Made by a program: the position numbers and the translations under genes. Shown one piece after another: positions 12,011-12,770 of a DNA stretch of 12,770 nucleotides; the stretch's first letter is position 1, and the number at the start of each line of letters is the position of its first letter. Source of the DNA: Candidatus Gastranaerophilales bacterium (lineage in GTDB: Bacteria; Cyanobacteriota; Vampirovibrionia; Gastranaerophilales; Gastranaerophilaceae); the NCBI GenBank assembly GCA_905235825.1, contig CAJONH010000299.1, forward strand, positions 1-12,770. Reading direction: 5' to 3'. The notes under the pieces were generated by a model, which saw only the letters and a list, made by a program, of their open reading frames with translations, did not search any database and was not told where the DNA came from.

Positions 12011-12770
12011 TTAAGTTATACAAGCATTTACATTATGATATTGTTTCTTATTATTTTTCATTTTATTCTCATAAACTTTTTTTATTTTTTCCGCACACTT
12101 ATAACAATATCTGCATTCAACTCCGCAGCGTGAAGTACATAAGTGTCCGTTTTTTTTAAAATGTTTTATATCAGGCAGATATTTTTTATAATCCTTTACT
12201 AAAATATTATTTAAAGTTTTATTTCCTCTTAAATGATACATTAAGTCAGACAACGGATAATTTTGAATATTTTTTATATTATCTATTCCTTTTAAATACA
12301 TCTTATAGCTGTTCAGATATTTTTCAAAACTAATTATATATCCGTCACGCCCTACAAGTTTAAAATTATTTATGCCAATTTTATTATATTCTTCTATATC
12401 CCAAGGAAAAATATGATTACCTATTACAAGACTGTGTACGGGATATTCATGAAGAACAGGATAACAAAAACTCGTTGCATAACTGCCTGACAAGCAAATA
12501 TCATTATTAATAATTATTTGATTATCAATATTTACTGACTCATGAAATATTCTATTAGGGCAGCCTTGCAGACACCCTTCATTTACCATAAGTTCTAATT
12601 CCGTATATGGATATTTCTTTCTCAATAATGAAAGAAGTTTAAAGTTTTTATTTATATCGTGGCTTGGTACTATTTGCTTAATCTCAGGATGAAAATAAAT
12701 AAAATTTTGATATTCCCAAATGGTTTTGTATTCCAAACTTGTTGAAGCAAGTAATTCAAAATCACTGTAA
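12011..12770 (-). CDS. Cysteine-rich U32-peptidase-like protein, cut by the window edge
   Basis: The frame is open to the right edge: codons above 12736 encode further residues (YSDFELLASTS before LEYKTIWEY) with no stop and no ribosome binding site, so the true N-terminus lies outside. The TTG at 12734-12736 is probably an internal leucine rather than a start. Counting from that codon, 241 residues are visible. ELELMVNEGCLQGCPNR (46-62) resembles the Cys-containing strand-loop of U32-family (PrtC/UbiU-V-like) TIM-barrel proteins, some of which bind an iron-sulfur cluster. Cysteines at 55, 59, 81 and 91 lie in the core. A second set, C200-x3-C204-x3-C208-x2-C211-x2-C214, forms a tight cluster near the C-terminus that could hold metal. 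Peptidase activity should not be assumed. The family call is tentative. Confidence 0.5.
   Translation of the reverse strand, partial: YSDFELLASTSLEYKTIWEYQNFIYFHPEIKQIVPSHDINKNFKLLSLLRKKYPYTELELMVNEGCLQGCPNRIFHESVNIDNQIIINNDICLSGSYATSFCYPVLHEYPVHSLVIGNHIFPWDIEEYNKIGINNFKLVGRDGYIISFEKYLNSYKMYLKGIDNIKNIQNYPLSDLMYHLRGNKTLNNILVKDYKKYLPDIKHFKKNGHLCTSRCGVECRYCYKCAEKIKKVYENKMKNNKKQYHNVNACIT

Noticed and set aside
12734..12736. TTG as the true start of the cysteine-rich protein
   Set aside because: The frame continues upstream to the window edge without a stop, and no Shine-Dalgarno sequence precedes the TTG.

Overview
The window is AT-rich, densely coded DNA from a bacterial chromosome, made mostly of housekeeping genes with a few proteins I cannot assign. 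Several traits suggest a gut bacterium of the Gastranaerophilales (Vampirovibrionia/'Melainabacteria', a non-photosynthetic sister lineage of Cyanobacteria). The unassigned 869-residue protein carries a short Phe-Lys-Gly motif after a polar N-terminal leader, which I associate with that group. The two tRNA genes do not encode their CCA ends, and dnaN sits next to thrB rather than dnaA. This placement is an inference from style, not a database result; another AT-rich anaerobe is possible.

Layout, left to right: tRNA-Leu(UAA) (+) with its terminator. A 250-base gap follows, holding an orphan minus-strand terminator and a possible 24-codon ORF or small RNA. Then come anmK (-), which recycles cell-wall anhydro-MurNAc and may be transcribed leaderless, and an unknown 233-residue protein (-). 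Two overlapping sugar ABC-transporter permease genes (+) are the only protein genes on the plus strand. Their last stop codon abuts the stop of a convergent gene for a small acidic protein (-). Next are tRNA-Thr(CGU) (-), the 869-residue protein (-), a YfcE-type metallophosphoesterase (-), pgk (-), the dnaN-thrB operon (-), and at the right edge a cysteine-rich U32-like protein (-) that runs out of the window.

The genes do not form one pathway. pgk serves glycolysis, thrB threonine synthesis, dnaN replication and anmK murein recycling. The permeases need a binding protein and an ATPase encoded elsewhere. Most units have recognisable promoters or hairpin terminators, so they look separately transcribed; the exceptions are the tightly coupled pairs dnaN-thrB and permease 1-permease 2.

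No mobile element, CRISPR array or phage gene was seen. The most unusual material is the 869-residue protein, which contains an internal duplication and a tandem-repeat tail, and the orphan-terminator locus near the left end.
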